Source: Calliopum simillimum (lineage: Eukaryota; Arthropoda; Insecta; Diptera; Lauxaniidae). From it: 64,000 bases of DNA. Numbering within the stretch: position 1 is the first letter of the stretch; each line of letters starts with the position of its first letter. Below are positions 21,601 through 31,949 of the stretch, one piece after another. Where the stretch lies: contig OX638370.1 of NCBI GenBank assembly GCA_951812925.1, forward strand, positions 7,402,001 through 7,466,000. Direction: 5' to 3'. The notes under the pieces are model-generated. The model did not search any database, was not told the DNA's origin, and saw only the letters and a list, made by a program, of their open reading frames with translations. A program made the position numbers and the translations under genes.

Positions 21601-22647
21601 CAGGCCTGTTCCGTAATCCGTGTGGTTTCAATTACTTTTCATTTAGGAGGCTTTTTCATGAAAATGGTGAGTCACAAGAAAAAAAATATTAGGATCTTTT
21701 TTGTGGGGAATTACATGTTTTACAGATTACATTGAATGGCATAAACAAAATGTAAGCCTTTTGGAAGTAGTATTAAACTAGTAAGGGTGTAAATTTTGGC
21801 CTGGCCAAAAAATAAATACCCTACACTGCAGTATTTTGAAACTTTTGCTTATATGGGAGGTGCCACGCCCCCTTTTACGATTTCAACCAATTTTTACTGA
21901 GAGCTTTCATTTATAATTTTTAGTGTCTGAGTCAAAGTTGGTTCGAATATCTCAAAAAAAGCTTTCAGTATAGCGTTTTGAAGCTTTTGCTTATATGGGA
22001 GGTGCCACGCCCTCTTGTCCGAATTCGCTCAGTTTATTCTCAGATCTTGCGCTTACAATTCGTAGTACTTATGTGTATTGTGGTTGCATTGTCGTGAAAA
22101 ATACTCCTAAAATTGCATTTTGAATATAATTTTTGTATGGGCGGTAGGCGTGTCCGTTGACCGATTTTGCTCATTTTCAATCCCCCGAGCTAACATTGAC
22201 GTCGGAGGCAGTGTATTAAATTTCATTGAATTATCTTGCTCAGTTTTCCCAAAAAGTATATTTCAACACACAGCCAGCCAGCCAGCCAGCCAGCCAGGCA
22301 GCCAGACAGACGGACATGGCTATATCGACTCAGGAGGTGACGCTGATCAAGAATATATATACTTTTCTATACCTGCCACGCCTCCTTCTCTGCGTTACAA
22401 ACGGAAGGACAAAGTGAATATACCCTGGGTGTAGGGTATAAAAACCGCAAAAAGTCGAAAAATACGACTTTTTCGAATATTTCCGAAACAGTTACTTTTT
22501 CGTACATACAAATAAATATTATGTGTAGATCCTGCAATTTTCCACAAAAAAGATTCTTATACTTTTTATAGTGTGACAGACCATTTTCTTCAAAAAGCCT
22601 CCTAAGTGAAAAGTAATTGAAACCACGCGGATCACAGAACAGGCCTG
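21601..22647. mobile_element. TIR element (family B) inserted in the minisatellite
   Basis: The left end CAGGCCTGTTCCGTAATCCG is mirrored at the right end, ending CAGAACAGGCCTG. Arms extend ~100-150 bp (TTCAATTACTTTTCA, GAGGCTTTTT). TGT on both sides (21598-21600 and 22648-22650) may be a 3-bp duplication. A second family member lies at 45601-46085. Its interior was itself invaded (21785-22440). Confidence 0.75.
21785..22440. mobile_element. Nested mini-me-like repeat
   Basis: Inside the family B element is a segment bounded by TACCCTACAC on the left and GGGTGTAGGGTATA on the right. It carries a (CAGC)n/(CAGA)n microsatellite at about 22270-22310, then ACATGGCTATATCGACTC and GCTGATCAAG, then a TA-rich run. 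A core flanked by a GTCY-type and a TA-type proto-microsatellite is how dipteran mini-me elements are described. No ORF. Confidence 0.55.
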
Positions 22648-23499
22648 TGTAAACATTTTTCGCCATTATCAACATTTTTCGACTTTTCAACATTTTCTGA
22701 CTTTTCAACATTTAAAAATTAATTTCATTTCAACATTTTTGTACTTTATTAAAAATTTTGAACTTTGTCAACATTTTTCGACTTCATCAACATTTTTCGA
22801 CTTTGTCAACATTTTTCAACTTTATCAACATTTAACGACTTTATGAATATTTCTTAAATTTTATCAACATTTTTGAACTTTATTAACATTTTTGGACTTT
22901 ATCAACATTTTCTAACTTTTCAACATTTAAAAATTAATTTTCTTTCAACATTTTTGTACGTACTTTATTAACATATTTGGACTTTATCAACATTTTTCGA
23001 CTTCATCAACATTTTTCGATTTGTCAACATTTTTAGATTTTTTCAACATTTTTCAACTTTATCAACATTTAACGACTTTATGAATATTTTTTCAATTTTA
23101 ACAACATTTTTGTACTTTATTAACATTTTTGGAATTTGTCATCATTTTTGGACTTTATCAACATTTTTTGCCACTATTCACATTTTTTGCCTTTTCAACA
23201 TTTTGTGACTTTTCAACATTTAAAAATTAATTTTCTTTCAACATTTTTGTACTTTATTAACACTAATTTGGACTTTATCAACATTTTTCGACTTCATCAA
23301 CATTTTTCGACTTCATCAACATTTTTCGACTTTGTCAAAATTTTTCGACTTTTTCAACATTTTTCAACTTTATCAACATTTAACGACTTTATGAATATTT
23401 TTTCAATTTTATCAACATTTTCGTACTTTATTAACATATTTATTAACATTTTTTGACTTTATCAACATTTTTGGACTTTGTCAACAGTATTCGACATTT

Positions 23500-24799
23500 C
23501 AATGATAAAATATTCGAATTTTTCTTTTATGTTTCAGGTGTTACGGAGGAAAAGTGATACTTATGAAATCCTGCAGTAGTTTTGCCTGCCAATGTCTGTC
23601 GCCTAACAAACTATGTAAATAGCATAAGGTAAGAAGTTCATGTTAAATATATACGCAATAATTTCTCGCCATGTAATCGTCATTGCTGTTATAATTAATT
23701 AAAATTATGTTGTAATTGAAATTAATTTTACAACACGTTAAATAAACAACAATATTTACACATATGAACGTACGAATATGTAGTGCTTACCTTCCAATAA
23801 AGGTTCACGTATCTTTCAATCATTAGTGTGTTACTATGTAGTTAACATTATTTAAACATTTTATTAAAAGATGCTTAACATAATTTTGCTCATCTGCGCA
23901 TATGCAGCATGGTTTTTCGCAATTTTTTTAATAATACATATATACTCCTACCATTCGGTGCTAGAGCAACAAAAAAAAATTTTTTTCAAGCCACAATTAA
24001 TATCAGTTCACGTTTAGCCAATAAAAAAAGTCAACAATTTAAGCCATGATTTGCAATTAGTCTCGCTTAAAGTTCAAGTTAAGGGTTAACAGCTGTTTAA
24101 AATATGTAATTTTTGCGTAATTTGTGTATTTTTCTCTTAAATTTTTTAGCAAAATCATTTAATTTTGGCAAATTTAATTTTTTTCTTTTCACAATATGTA
24201 TAGACTCAAGGAGGTTTGTGTAGTTTGGTTTTTTCTTTGTTTTAAGTGTTATAAATCATATGATCGATGATAATTGGGTTAAAGTATCTTGTTAGCAAAT
24301 ATGTATTTTAAGCTAAACTCATTGCCTTAACCTGCTTTTTATCTTTTGAATGGTGTGATTGTTTGGTATTGAGTTGAGAACAAATTCAGGAAAACGTTTA
24401 AAACTAATGTGCTACTTGATGGCGAAGATAATTCGTCACTTGACTTAATCTAAAGTTGAGAATGTTATCATTTCTGAGAGAAGTTCCGATTAACAAGAGA
24501 AGAAAGAATTTAAAGTAATGTACCTGAGTATAACAGAAAAAACATGCTCCCGGACGCTATAAGAGAAACTAACATTCAAATGTGAAAAGACCTGAATTGT
24601 CGAAAATTTATATAAGGACTTGCCATTTCTGTATTGGCAGGACTTCTATGCAATAGATTGCACTCTACAACAGTCAAAAAACCCCCAATAGGTTTGCAAA
24701 TTTTTTTTAGTGTATTTTGATCTCCTAAACACGAATATACTATCCGTTTTGTTGCGTCTGGTCAGGTCTTGTGTTAACCCGGATAAGAAGTTATTCACC
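23500..24799. other. Gene-free stretch
   Basis: AT-rich; no supported gene, RNA or element seen. Confidence 0.5.
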
Positions 24800-25312
24800 C
24801 CTGTTCTGAAATCCGATTTCGATTGAAATCGGTATTGAATACGTTTTTAGCTGCTTCGCATTTCTGTAATTAACACCAAATCGGAATTATGTTTCGGTAA
24901 ATCGGATTGGAACCGGTATCAAATTTTATATCGATACCTTAGAGCGCTATAGACTATAGTCCTATCTCCACTTGTTTCATATTGTGTGATATTTTTAGTT
25001 ACGGGCTTGTGGTGGACTTCTTAAGATAGTACACTACCAAAACTGTGCACAGGTTTCTAGAAAATTAATAGGAGACTGTAGAAATTTACATTATAAGTAC
25101 TTATGTGAAAATAGCTGTAAGTTTTAAAGTAAGCACCGTTTGAAAATTTCTTTTCGCGTTTGAAAAAAAAGAGGAAATAGGACTATAGCGCTCTAAAGTA
25201 TCGATATATAGAAATACAAAACTGATTCCATCTAATTTTTCGCAATGCAAAGCACTTGAAGATTGATTTAATTCCATTTCCGAAGAGAATTGGATTTCAG
25301 AATATGCCTGAA
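24800..25312. mobile_element. Hairpin element with two TIR zones
   Basis: The outer arms pair TGTTCTGAAATCCGATTTCG (from 24803) with a reverse copy ending TTTCAGAATATGCCTG. The inner arms pair ATCGATACCTTAGAGCGCTA (24930 on) with CGCTCTAAAGTATCGATA (to about 25206). It may be one hairpin MITE nested in another. No coding sequence. Confidence 0.6.
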
Positions 25313-25728
25313 TACTGAATATTACAAATAAAAAAATAAATAAAAAAAATTCTCCGATTAGAAAGGTATTACAAAGTAGATTTTGCTTATGTGTTAAAAA
25401 AATAACATTTCACCAGATGGCGCTTTAAGAATCTCTTAAATAGGATTTTTATCTCATTTTTTAAGTTTAAAGCAATTCTTGACCCCTAGTGAAATTTTCT
25501 GCAACATATTTTTATGGTGTTTTTTAACCCATTACAGTACAGTTTTTCGAAAAAGGGGTCAAAAGACCCATTAAAACAGGATACAATAAGTTAATGTTTT
25601 TTGTGTAATTTCATTATGAACTTTGGAAAATAAGATTTTTCCTTCTGTGTTTTTTTTTTTTTGCCAAAATTCTGAATTAATATTTTTGGACAAATTTAAA
25701 AAATCAACTTTAATTATTACAATATGTA
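25313..25728. other. Gene-free stretch
   Basis: AT-rich filler; nothing recognised. Confidence 0.5.
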
Positions 25729-26115
25729 ACAGGTCATTCAATAAGTCCGTAGGATGACACATAGATGGCATTACTAGAATTTTTTCCATATGATTTTAAT
25801 TAAGTACTTACCTTCAAACGATACGTGTATAAATTTGACAGCAATCGGACTATTGATTCGTGAGTTATAGCATTTTGTGTGAAGCAACTTTTGTTAGTAA
25901 AAAAAAAATGGAAAAGCATTGCTTTTTGATGAAAAAAAATACAGTGGAAACCAAACAATGGATTGGTAAACAATATCCGAACTCTCCTCCATCAATACAA
26001 ATGAATTGCTGAATTTAAATGTGGTCGTACCAGCACAAATGATGCAGAGCGCAGTGGACGCCCAAATTAGGCTGTTATTCTCCTACTTATCCTACGGACT
26101 TATTGAATGACCTGT
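25729..26115 (+). mobile_element. Internally deleted mariner element
   Basis: Perfect 26-bp terminal inverted repeats start ACAGGTCATTCAATAAGTCC and are flanked by TA on both sides (25727-25728, 26116-26117). From 25908 a mariner-type transposase start is readable (MEKHCFLMKKNTVETKQWIG), followed after a stop by FKCGRTSTNDAERSGRP. The rest of the transposase, including the whole catalytic DDD domain, is gone. It is therefore a non-autonomous deletion derivative. Confidence 0.85.
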
Positions 26116-26292
26116 TATGTACAATGTGTATATATTTATTATAGGGGTGATTCTTCTCACGATGGAAGGTAAATGCACTATGTATATTCTCAAGAAATTT
26201 TTTTATTTTTTGTATCTGAGTAGTCGAAGTTTAGCTTGGGTCTTTTTTGCACTTTTTAAAACATGCCGGTCAAAAATTATTTTTACTTATAA

Positions 26293-26473
26293 CCCAGCGT
26301 GCCAGACGGCTCATATCTCCGCTTTTTAATCCGTTACGGATCCGTTACTGATCCTTTTGCGTGAGAAATTCCAAAAAAAAAAAAAACGATTCGCTTTATT
26401 TTTGGGAATCTCTCCCGCAAACGGATCAGTAATGGGTAAAAAAGCGGAGATATGAACCGCCTGGCACACTGGG
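26293..26473. mobile_element. 181-bp hairpin MITE
   Basis: The left arm CCCAGCGTGCCAGACGGCTC pairs with the right arm ending CCGCCTGGCACACTGGG. The inner blocks CATATCTCCGCTTTTT and AAAAAGCGGAGATATG also pair. No clear target duplication. Confidence 0.75.
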
Positions 26474-26759
26474 AGAAAACAAAAATTAGATCATTTAGTT
26501 TCCAGGAAACTAAGCCCAGGAGGCTGAGGTTTTTTCACTCCTCAGTCAATACAACGTTCAATGTCGATACTATGGAGTTCAATAGTAAAATGTCAAGGAT
26601 TTGTAACCTACCCATAAGATTATAAACACTAACAATACATATATACTTTTCAAGAGACTTGCCGTGACACAATTTCGCACACAAAACTCGGTGTATCGAC
26701 TAAAATATCCACGAACAAAAACAAATGAAAATTATTCTAAGATAACTTTATTTTCTTTC

Positions 26760-27595
26760 TTTATTAGCTACCAACAATGAAAATACATTGATGGTCGGAG
26801 CTTACTGTTCAGAGTTTTTGAGTAAAACAACAATAAAAACACAAAAAACAAGGCAAAAATACACATAAATAAAAAAAACAAAAAAATGTATCGGAAGGCT
26901 GGCTTGCGTTACTAGTTTCGGGACCCACCACAGGTAAAAATTGACTATAATAAGTCAATTCCTCATCAGACGCTTTGCCGACATCTTATAGAATTCTGCA
27001 AGCATACTTTATTTGACTTTTAGCATAGATTAGACGAGAATCACAGCTACAAGAAAAACACAGCACATGCAAAAATTCCAGTTTCTTTGTTTTTTCCCTT
27101 TATATGCATTGCCCTGCCGTTGTGAGTCATCGATATTATACTATTTTTGCATAGCGCTTCGTTTGCAAGGTTTTTTGCCGAGACAAAACGAAGTAGCAAG
27201 CGCATTCGTATGTTTATCAGTTGGCTCTCTGAGATTTTCTAGGTTTTTAGTTTTTGGAACAGATGATGATTTACATCAGTGGTCGGCAAGCCATAGCACA
27301 ATTGTGCACTCAAAAATCTACCTAGCTCTCTCTATCCTTTCCTTTCTTCAATCTATCTTCTCTGAAAAATAAATTCTCACTCATTAATTTGCCGATCACT
27401 GATTTACATTATTAGCTACCAACAATGAAAATACATTGATGGTCGGAGCTTACTGTTCAGTGTTTTTGAGTAAAACAACAATAAAAACACAAAAAACAAG
27501 GCAAAAATACACATAAATAAAAAAAGCAACAAAATGTATCGGAAGGCTGGCTTGCGTTACTAGTTTCGGAACCCACCACAGGTCAAAATTGACTA
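26760..27595 (-). mobile_element. Penelope/retrozyme-like element with direct repeats
   Basis: Two 186-bp direct repeats (26763-26948 and 27411-27596), differing at only a few positions, are 648 bp apart. The whole is flanked by a 12-bp direct repeat TTATTTTCTTTC (26748-26759 and 27596-27607) that looks like a target duplication. There is no RT or nuclease ORF inside. On the minus strand the segment entering the second repeat forms a hammerhead ribozyme. The upstream repeat is cut off so that it lacks the ribozyme's 5' half. Direct repeats with hammerheads, 5' truncation and a long variable target duplication are features of Penelope-like elements and the retrozymes derived from them. A TRIM-type LTR element is less likely, because the ends are not TG/CA and the duplication is 12 bp. 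Confidence 0.7.
26901..26979 (-). ncRNA. Type I hammerhead ribozyme motif
   Basis: The minus strand reads in order: stem I strand GGC-AAA-GCGT (26979-26970); the invariant CTGATGA (26969-26963); stem II strand GGAA (26962-26959); a loop containing its own 8-bp hairpin AATTGACT/AGTCAATT; stem II return TCCC (26923-26920); the invariant GAAA (26919-26916); a 2-bp stem III, AC/GT, with loop TA; the cleavage triplet GTA (26912-26910); and the stem I return ACGC-AA-GCC (26909-26901). Stem I pairs perfectly as GCGT/ACGC and GGC/GCC around an AAA/AA internal loop. One stem II pair is A-C here, but the sister repeat (27568-27571) has TTCC, restoring four pairs. A very short stem III is usual for Penelope-type hammerheads. 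Activity is not tested. Confidence 0.75.
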
Positions 27596-27607
27596 TTATT
27601 TTCTTTC

Positions 27608-29030
27608 ATTCGCATCCACAAAGCAGCAACGCAATACATACGCAATTTCATGAAAATTTTTATATGTTTTGATGAGCCAGGAGGCTGAGGTAAAAGTCGA
27701 GTGACAAAGTTCAACAATATATTTTTTAATAAAATTGAATATTAATTGCAAAATTTGACACTTATTACATATCTCGGTTTCAGTTTTATTTACCCTTAAA
27801 ACTTAAATTTCGCAAGAAGACATGCCAGGAGACTGAGAATTTGGCACTTTAAATTTAAATTTTAAATTTCAGGTTCGAGCTAATTTTCAGTGTCATATTA
27901 GAAACAGTATAAACGTTTTCTTTTGATTATAAATCAATGAAATATTGTTACAAAAAATCTGAAAAATTAGGTGAGCCACAGAATACTTAATTACGTTATA
28001 TATTTTAATAAAAATCATTCAAAATGTTGTACGTGTTAAGTATGCGCTGTAAGCTTATTAACATTTTGTGATTCATCATTTTGAATCATACAATTTATTC
28101 AATTGTTCTCTATCATTTACATTTCTGTTAATCAATGCAAAAACTTAACACTTTTATGGCAAAGTTGACCTTAGACCCAAATAACAATGTAAGGAAAATG
28201 CACATCCGTTATAGTTGTTAAATCAGTCAAAGGCGAATGTTGATAAATTTTTAATGGCCAGGAGTGTTTTTCTATTGCTATTGGCATGAAATCCAATATT
28301 TATTAAATCACTTTTACATGATATTTTAGACGATTTGAACAATTTATATCACTTGCAATTAATATCAATACTTCAATTTACTTTTAACAAAATCTGCCTT
28401 GTCTCAGGCAAGCTACTTCTTAGCTTTACAACAACTGAACTACAATAAGACTGTACTGTTCTCTTATCAATGGAAAACATGAACCAATGCATATAACTTC
28501 GATTTGAGGGATTTTTAAACTTTTCAATTGGTTTAAAAAAAAAGAAAACTGCAAAATAATGAACTCAACGTAAACAAATAACATTGAACTTGAAAATGTT
28601 TTTGATGCATTTCTCAATTCCTTTCTGCATAGTGCCAGTGTCATTGACCAAACTGTACAACCAAGCCAAGTGTTGCGTACACCAACCAACCTAGTTGGCA
28701 TTTTGCATACCAACAGTTGTTTCAATGTCGTATAAGTAAGTTTTCAAAATGCATTTAAAAATATAAACTACGATTATATGTGCCCATACGAAATACTGAA
28801 GCATCACGTACGTTGTCGGGGCGTTTTTAGTAATTTAATGCAGATTTGATCAGAGAAGGCATTAATACGTATGTTATCCACCCATTTTATTTTATTCGGT
28901 ACAAATTAACGCACCGCAAAATTTGTCAAACAAAAACTTAATATTTTTTTGTGTTTTAAATTCTACGTGCTTCAAATTTTAAGTAGATTTTTTAGACAAA
29001 ATTTTTTTTGTAGTTTCATGCAATTGTTTT
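27608..29030. other. Gene-free stretch upstream of the second cuticle-type gene
   Basis: No supported gene. A 99-codon minus-strand ORF (28426-28725) has no recognisable domain, poor composition and no splice context. Confidence 0.5.
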
Positions 29031-29032
29031 TA

Positions 29033-29112
29033 TATAAAAATGTGCAATTTGTTTATAATTAAAATCAGTTACACGCAGTTTTCGAAACGGAACGGTTCTT
29101 GTTAAATCAAAA
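29033..29112 (+). promoter_or_regulatory. TATA/Inr promoter of the 29113 gene
   Basis: TATAAAA begins at 29033, and a perfect initiator TCAGTT is at 29065-29070 (A at 29067, 34 nt downstream). The 5' UTR would be 46 nt. The fit supports the inferred four-codon first exon. Confidence 0.65.
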
Positions 29113-31399
29113 ATGTTAATAAAGGTTAGTTTTCAGCTTAAGTATTTCAAAAGTGAAAAGTGTTTTTTAAAAGTGGTATTAAATTCTTTATTATACATTC
29201 ATATCTGTAAACTTTTGACAAAGCAACCTTACTCAAGATAAAAGGATTTTCCAGGATTTTAGTCATAAATTTAAAAATTGCGCTTCTTTTGCTGTAATCG
29301 TCATGTCCCTGTAATTTTTAGTTCTATATGAGGGTGTCCCATAATTCGGTAGTGTTGCCAACCAAAAAAAGAAAACAGATTGACAGCTGACAGTTTGAGG
29401 TTTATAAAAATATTGAAGGAGTTTCAACGGTTCATCAATGAAATTCAGCCACATTATTTATAAGCGGTTATGCAGTTTTTTAGCTCTTCTGAAGAGTTGC
29501 TAATTTCCAGTTAGATTGTTTTGTCAAAATACCACAGATATGTGGCAATAGAGAAAAACTGAGGAGTGATTTTTCAAAAGGACTTATAACCAAAAAGAGC
29601 CAAAAGTAATATACACATTTTTTGCATAATAATCGGTTGTTGGACAAATATGATTTTTTTAACTAAATGTCATTAATTTCACGCCATCAGGTAAACTTTT
29701 CGTGAAACAAAACCCAATTTTATTAAATTATAACAAAGTATCATGCAATTAATATTATGACACTACTTTTGCCACATTTTGATTATAAGCCCTTTTGAAA
29801 AATCACTCCTCAACTGTCAAGTCGATTTTTAATCGCAAGCAAGTGGGTAGAAATCAGTCGAACAATGTATGATAATAAATAAACAATTTTTCATGGATGT
29901 TGTAGTTCCGAGAAATTTGGAAAATATTGAAATATTAGAGTTATTCACGATCTTGAGTAACGAGCTGAGTAACAGGGTAAAAATGCACTCGGTTACTCTG
30001 AATTGAGAGCATACTCAACACTTTTGCACGTACACTTTTTTTTTGTTTATCAAAATAATTTCATCTGACCACAAAAAAAAAAAAAAAATTTAAATGAATA
30101 CTTTGCTCTCATTCTAATTTTTTATTTTTGATGAACGAAAACTGTCTCTCAATAGTAAACAAGTTCAAACATTTCTATAGAAATAGTAAAAAAAGGCAAA
30201 AGTGTAAGATTATTTTACACTAGAAAATAGCTTGACTAAAAGGGTAAAAGAGTAACAGAGTAACTTACATATATTTTGTTGTTGGGGTTGTGCACTGTTA
30301 CCCTATTACTCTGTCACTCAGGACGTTAATCCAGATCGTGAATACCCCTATTGTATTTATTGCAAACTCTATTAAAAGCTTATGCCTTTATAATTTGAAT
30401 TTCATATACATATTCTCTTTCCAATCAAAGTTTACACTACTGTTTGCCATGATAGTGGCTAGTACCACTGCTGAGGCACCACTTAGATCAGGACCATATC
30501 CAGCAGCTGGATGGCGACCACAGCGACCATTCAATCTACCTGGAGAATATTTACCACCAACAGCTGAACGACAACAGCAGCAGCAACCCCAAGCGGTCGA
30601 AGTTGAAATCAGTAAAGAGCGTGTAGATTTCGCTGGTCAAATACAGAGTAATGCACTTTTAACAAATCAACCACAAAATGCTTACATACCACCGCCAAAT
30701 GCAAACAACAATAATCCCAACCAAGATGATTTCTTACGCGTGCAAGCATTACCTAACCAAAAGCGACCACAATTCCTTAATAAACAAGTGCTCTCAAGAC
30801 CGGCAGCACCACAATTTCTACATAAACAAGTTTTATCAAGACCAGCGATACCACAGCGTGGAGACCAACCATCATTTGGTGATAGAATACAACCACGTCC
30901 ACTGCAACAAAATTTCCAACCGCCGCAACAACAATTCTTTCCACAGCAACAAGCTAATCCAGCACAACAATATGGTGCACCTGGAAATGACGCTATACCA
31001 GAGACAGCTCAGGAATCAGACAATAATGATGGTATTGATAATCTTACAGCCATTGAGGCGCTGAATGCTGCCATTGATGAGTATAACCGTCGCATCGAAT
31101 TAAGAAAGAATCAAGAAAACAATGATAATGATAACGCCAATGTGCAAGCAGAAGAAGGCAATGGATATAACATTGAACCACCAAGCAATTCTGGAACCGG
31201 ACGTTATTCACAGGGCCAATACTACGTTTTAGGTCCAGATAATGCAATACAACGTGTTATGTTTACAACCACACAGGACGAGGAACAGGCGAAAACAAAT
31301 GGTTTTACGGCGCAGCTTAAATATACACCTGTTGGTGAGATACGTGACCCAGTATTCAAGTATAACGAGCGCGGGCAGTTGGTGCGCATACTCAAGTAG
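29113..31399 (+). CDS. Secreted Pro/Gln-rich cuticle-associated protein (DUF4794-like)
   Basis: I infer two exons: 29113-29124 (M-L-I-K, then GTTAGT) and 30431-31399 (after CCAATCAAAG), phase 0, 326 aa. The spliced start is [20 protein letters not shown], a clear signal peptide, whereas the unspliced ORF from 30290 would bury it. After the signal comes [17 protein letters not shown], an aromatic-proline motif that I associate with insect DUF4794 proteins. Then come Pro/Gln-rich repeats ([11 protein letters not shown] and [15 protein letters not shown]), an acidic Asn-rich stretch (about residues 195-245), and a conserved-looking C-terminal block, [19 protein letters not shown] to [12 protein letters not shown]. 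It is probably structural in the extracellular matrix. AATAAA lies at 31445-31450. The intron carries two MITEs. Confidence 0.75.
29561..29811. mobile_element. 251-bp MITE in the intron
   Basis: Inverted ends GAGGAGTGATTTTTCAAAAG and its reverse (CTTTTGAAAAATCACTCCTC). AACT on both sides (29557-29560, 29812-29815) may be the target duplication. No ORF. Confidence 0.7.
29937..30348. mobile_element. 412-bp MITE nested in a family A remnant
   Basis: The left end AGAGTTATTCACGATCTTGA mirrors the right end GATCGTGAATACCCC, and inner blocks (TGAGTAACAGGGTAA and a GGGTAACAG-type block) also pair. TATT on both sides (29933-29936, 30349-30352) looks like a target duplication. The sequence on either side (about 29878-29936) is a broken copy of family A (compare 7420-7490), which this element interrupted. 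Confidence 0.7.
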
Positions 31400-31450
31400 A
31401 AAGTTATAAATATTCGAAGATACATATATTGTATATACTCGTATAATAAA

Positions 31451-31949
31451 ATTTTTGTAAATATTTTTTTTATTGGATATTAAATATGAAAATTTAAATT
31501 AAATTATAAAATAACATAACATGAATGCAGAAGCTTTAATTCTATATATCAATTTAACTAATACCACGTTTCCACCGGCTTCATGAGATTTAGCTCTTAA
31601 TCTGAACATAAGTCACATGATTTATCATACAAAAATAAATCTATTGCTGGCGAGATTTATTTTAAACCTGCGCATATATCTCAGCAGGGCTACCTATTTT
31701 CGCTATTTTTGACCAAGTGGCACCTCTTAACTTTGACAATTGGATGTCGTTAAAAACAAAGCAAAAGAAGATAAATTTTAAGAAGAAAAGCAAAAACAAC
31801 TTGAACTTTCCCGCTTATGACATTTACTGTCAAAAATAAATCTCTTTCGGCCGGCGTAAACGGGTAGGATTTAATGACGAGATTTATGTATCTCAGCACA
31901 GCTAATCTCCTGTAGTATAACAATACTTTTTTGATTATAACCTCTTACA
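31451..31949. other. Intergenic between convergent genes
   Basis: AT-rich with a possible decayed hairpin (CGAGATTTAT occurs near 31650 and 31880). No gene. Confidence 0.4.

Larger units (their letters stand above)
21500..23500. repeat. CAACATTTTTCGACTTTAT minisatellite, interrupted
   Basis: A ~19-20 bp unit (CAACATTTTTCGACTTTAT and variants) repeated over about 21500-21600 and 22650-23490. A longer period is visible: blocks containing TCAACATTTAAAAATTAATT begin near 22695, 22920 and 23214. The array is split by the TIR element at 21601-22647. A plus-strand ORF at 23136-23456 is repeat read-through. Confidence 0.85.

Noticed and set aside
26760..27595. TRIM/solo-LTR element
   Set aside because: Ends lack TG/CA, there is no primer site or polypurine tract, the flanking repeat is 12 bp, and the hammerhead points to Penelope/retrozyme type.
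28426..28725. 99-codon minus-strand ORF as a gene
   Set aside because: No recognisable domain, no promoter or splice context, AT-rich surroundings.
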